The notes below the pieces were generated by a model. The model was given only the letters and a program-made list of their open reading frames with translations, was not told the DNA's origin and did no database searches. A program made the position numbers and the translations under genes. A stretch of DNA of 64,000 nucleotides from Pararhodobacter oceanensis (GTDB taxonomy: Bacteria; Pseudomonadota; Alphaproteobacteria; Rhodobacterales; Rhodobacteraceae): assembly GCF_003076755.1 (NCBI RefSeq), contig NZ_QDKM01000007.1, positions 106,432 through 170,431 on the forward strand. The letters are read 5' to 3'. Positions 63,849 through 64,000 of this stretch are shown here, piece after piece (position 1 is the first letter of the stretch; every line of letters starts with the position of its first letter).

Positions 63849-64000
63849 ATGCGAAAGAGCCGTTTTACTGAGGCGCAGATTATTGGGATGATTAAGGAGC
63901 AAGAAGCAGGCATGCCGACAGCCGAAGTGTGTCGTCGCCACGGCCTGAGCCCCTCCACATTTTATAAGCTGAAAGCCAAATACGGGGGCATGGATGTTTC
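63849..64000 (+). mobile_element. IS3-family transposase OrfA, 5' part
   Basis: The frame starting MRKSRFTEAQIIGMIKEQE continues with an IS3-type OrfA helix-turn-helix (TAEVCRRHGLSPSTFYKLKAKYGG) and runs off the window end after 50 codons. The pattern resembles the IS407 group of IS3 elements, in which a second frame (OrfB, the DDE integrase) follows. GAAGGAG precedes the ATG. The left end of the element probably lies near 63815. Confidence 0.85.

Overview
The window reads as chromosomal DNA of a high-GC alphaproteobacterium of the Rhodobacterales (Roseobacter/Paracoccaceae type). The reasons are the aerobic cob gene order with ATGA start/stop overlaps, the gene families present (TmpAB, paired GcvT-type dimethylglycine-dehydrogenase-like proteins, non-pyrrolysine MttB homologues, ExoD, PRC-barrel, glutamate-cyclase-like proteins) and strongly GC-biased third codon positions. 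Nearly all of the window is coding.

Layout. 1-4329: end of an aerobic cobalamin operon (cobL C-terminus, cobE, cobM, cobB, cobA, cobF), with an aldehyde dehydrogenase converging on it. 6054-9620: an SH3-type secreted protein, a LysR regulator, and the TmpA/TmpB pair that turns 2-trimethylaminoethylphosphonate into glycine betaine and phosphate. 9713-13001: small envelope/stress genes (host-attachment family, PRC-barrel, ExoD). 13232-18397: an OmpA-family protein with a very acidic low-complexity region, and a large PAS hybrid histidine kinase. 18941-21561: arsenic operon arsR-acr3-arsC-arsH. 21675-27711: LysR, SnoaL-like, NmrA-like, ferric-reductase-like, SDR, MDR and TetR genes. 28250-39876: a family-5 (peptide/opine-type) ABC importer, an MttB-like methyltransferase and two FAD/GcvT dehydrogenases. 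40115-47723: a MetR-like LysR regulator divergent from a five-gene operon (class III aminotransferase, aldehyde dehydrogenase, SelA-like PLP enzyme, D-glutamate-cyclase-like protein, class V PLP enzyme). 47967-54915: a salicylaldehyde/vanillin-type aldehyde dehydrogenase and an RND efflux pair with an AraC regulator. 55117-58603: TM2 protein, MFS transporter, and a Rieske oxygenase of the CntA/GbcA type. 58866-63558: a DUF1499 protein and the phosphonate importer phnDCEE. 63849-end: the start of an IS3-family element.

How the genes work together. Many of them concern N-methylated compounds and one-carbon units. The phosphonate importer and TmpAB could deliver glycine betaine. The Rieske enzyme, the MttB homologue and the two GcvT-fused dehydrogenases are all demethylation-type enzymes, and the dehydrogenases would pass C1 units to tetrahydrofolate. 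Four separate promoter regions in this set (ABC importer, MttB homologue, MetR-like regulator/PLP operon, Rieske enzyme) each carry a 13-bp TGAA-N5-TTCA element. This is the established binding consensus of MetR, and a MetR-like protein is encoded at one of the sites. I infer a locally encoded MetR-like regulon for uptake and demethylation of an N-methylated substrate; the substrate itself cannot be read from sequence. A three-unit, 11-bp-periodic PHO-box-like element precedes phnD. These two regulatory observations, and the uncharacterised PLP/glutamate-cyclase operon, are the main points to follow up.
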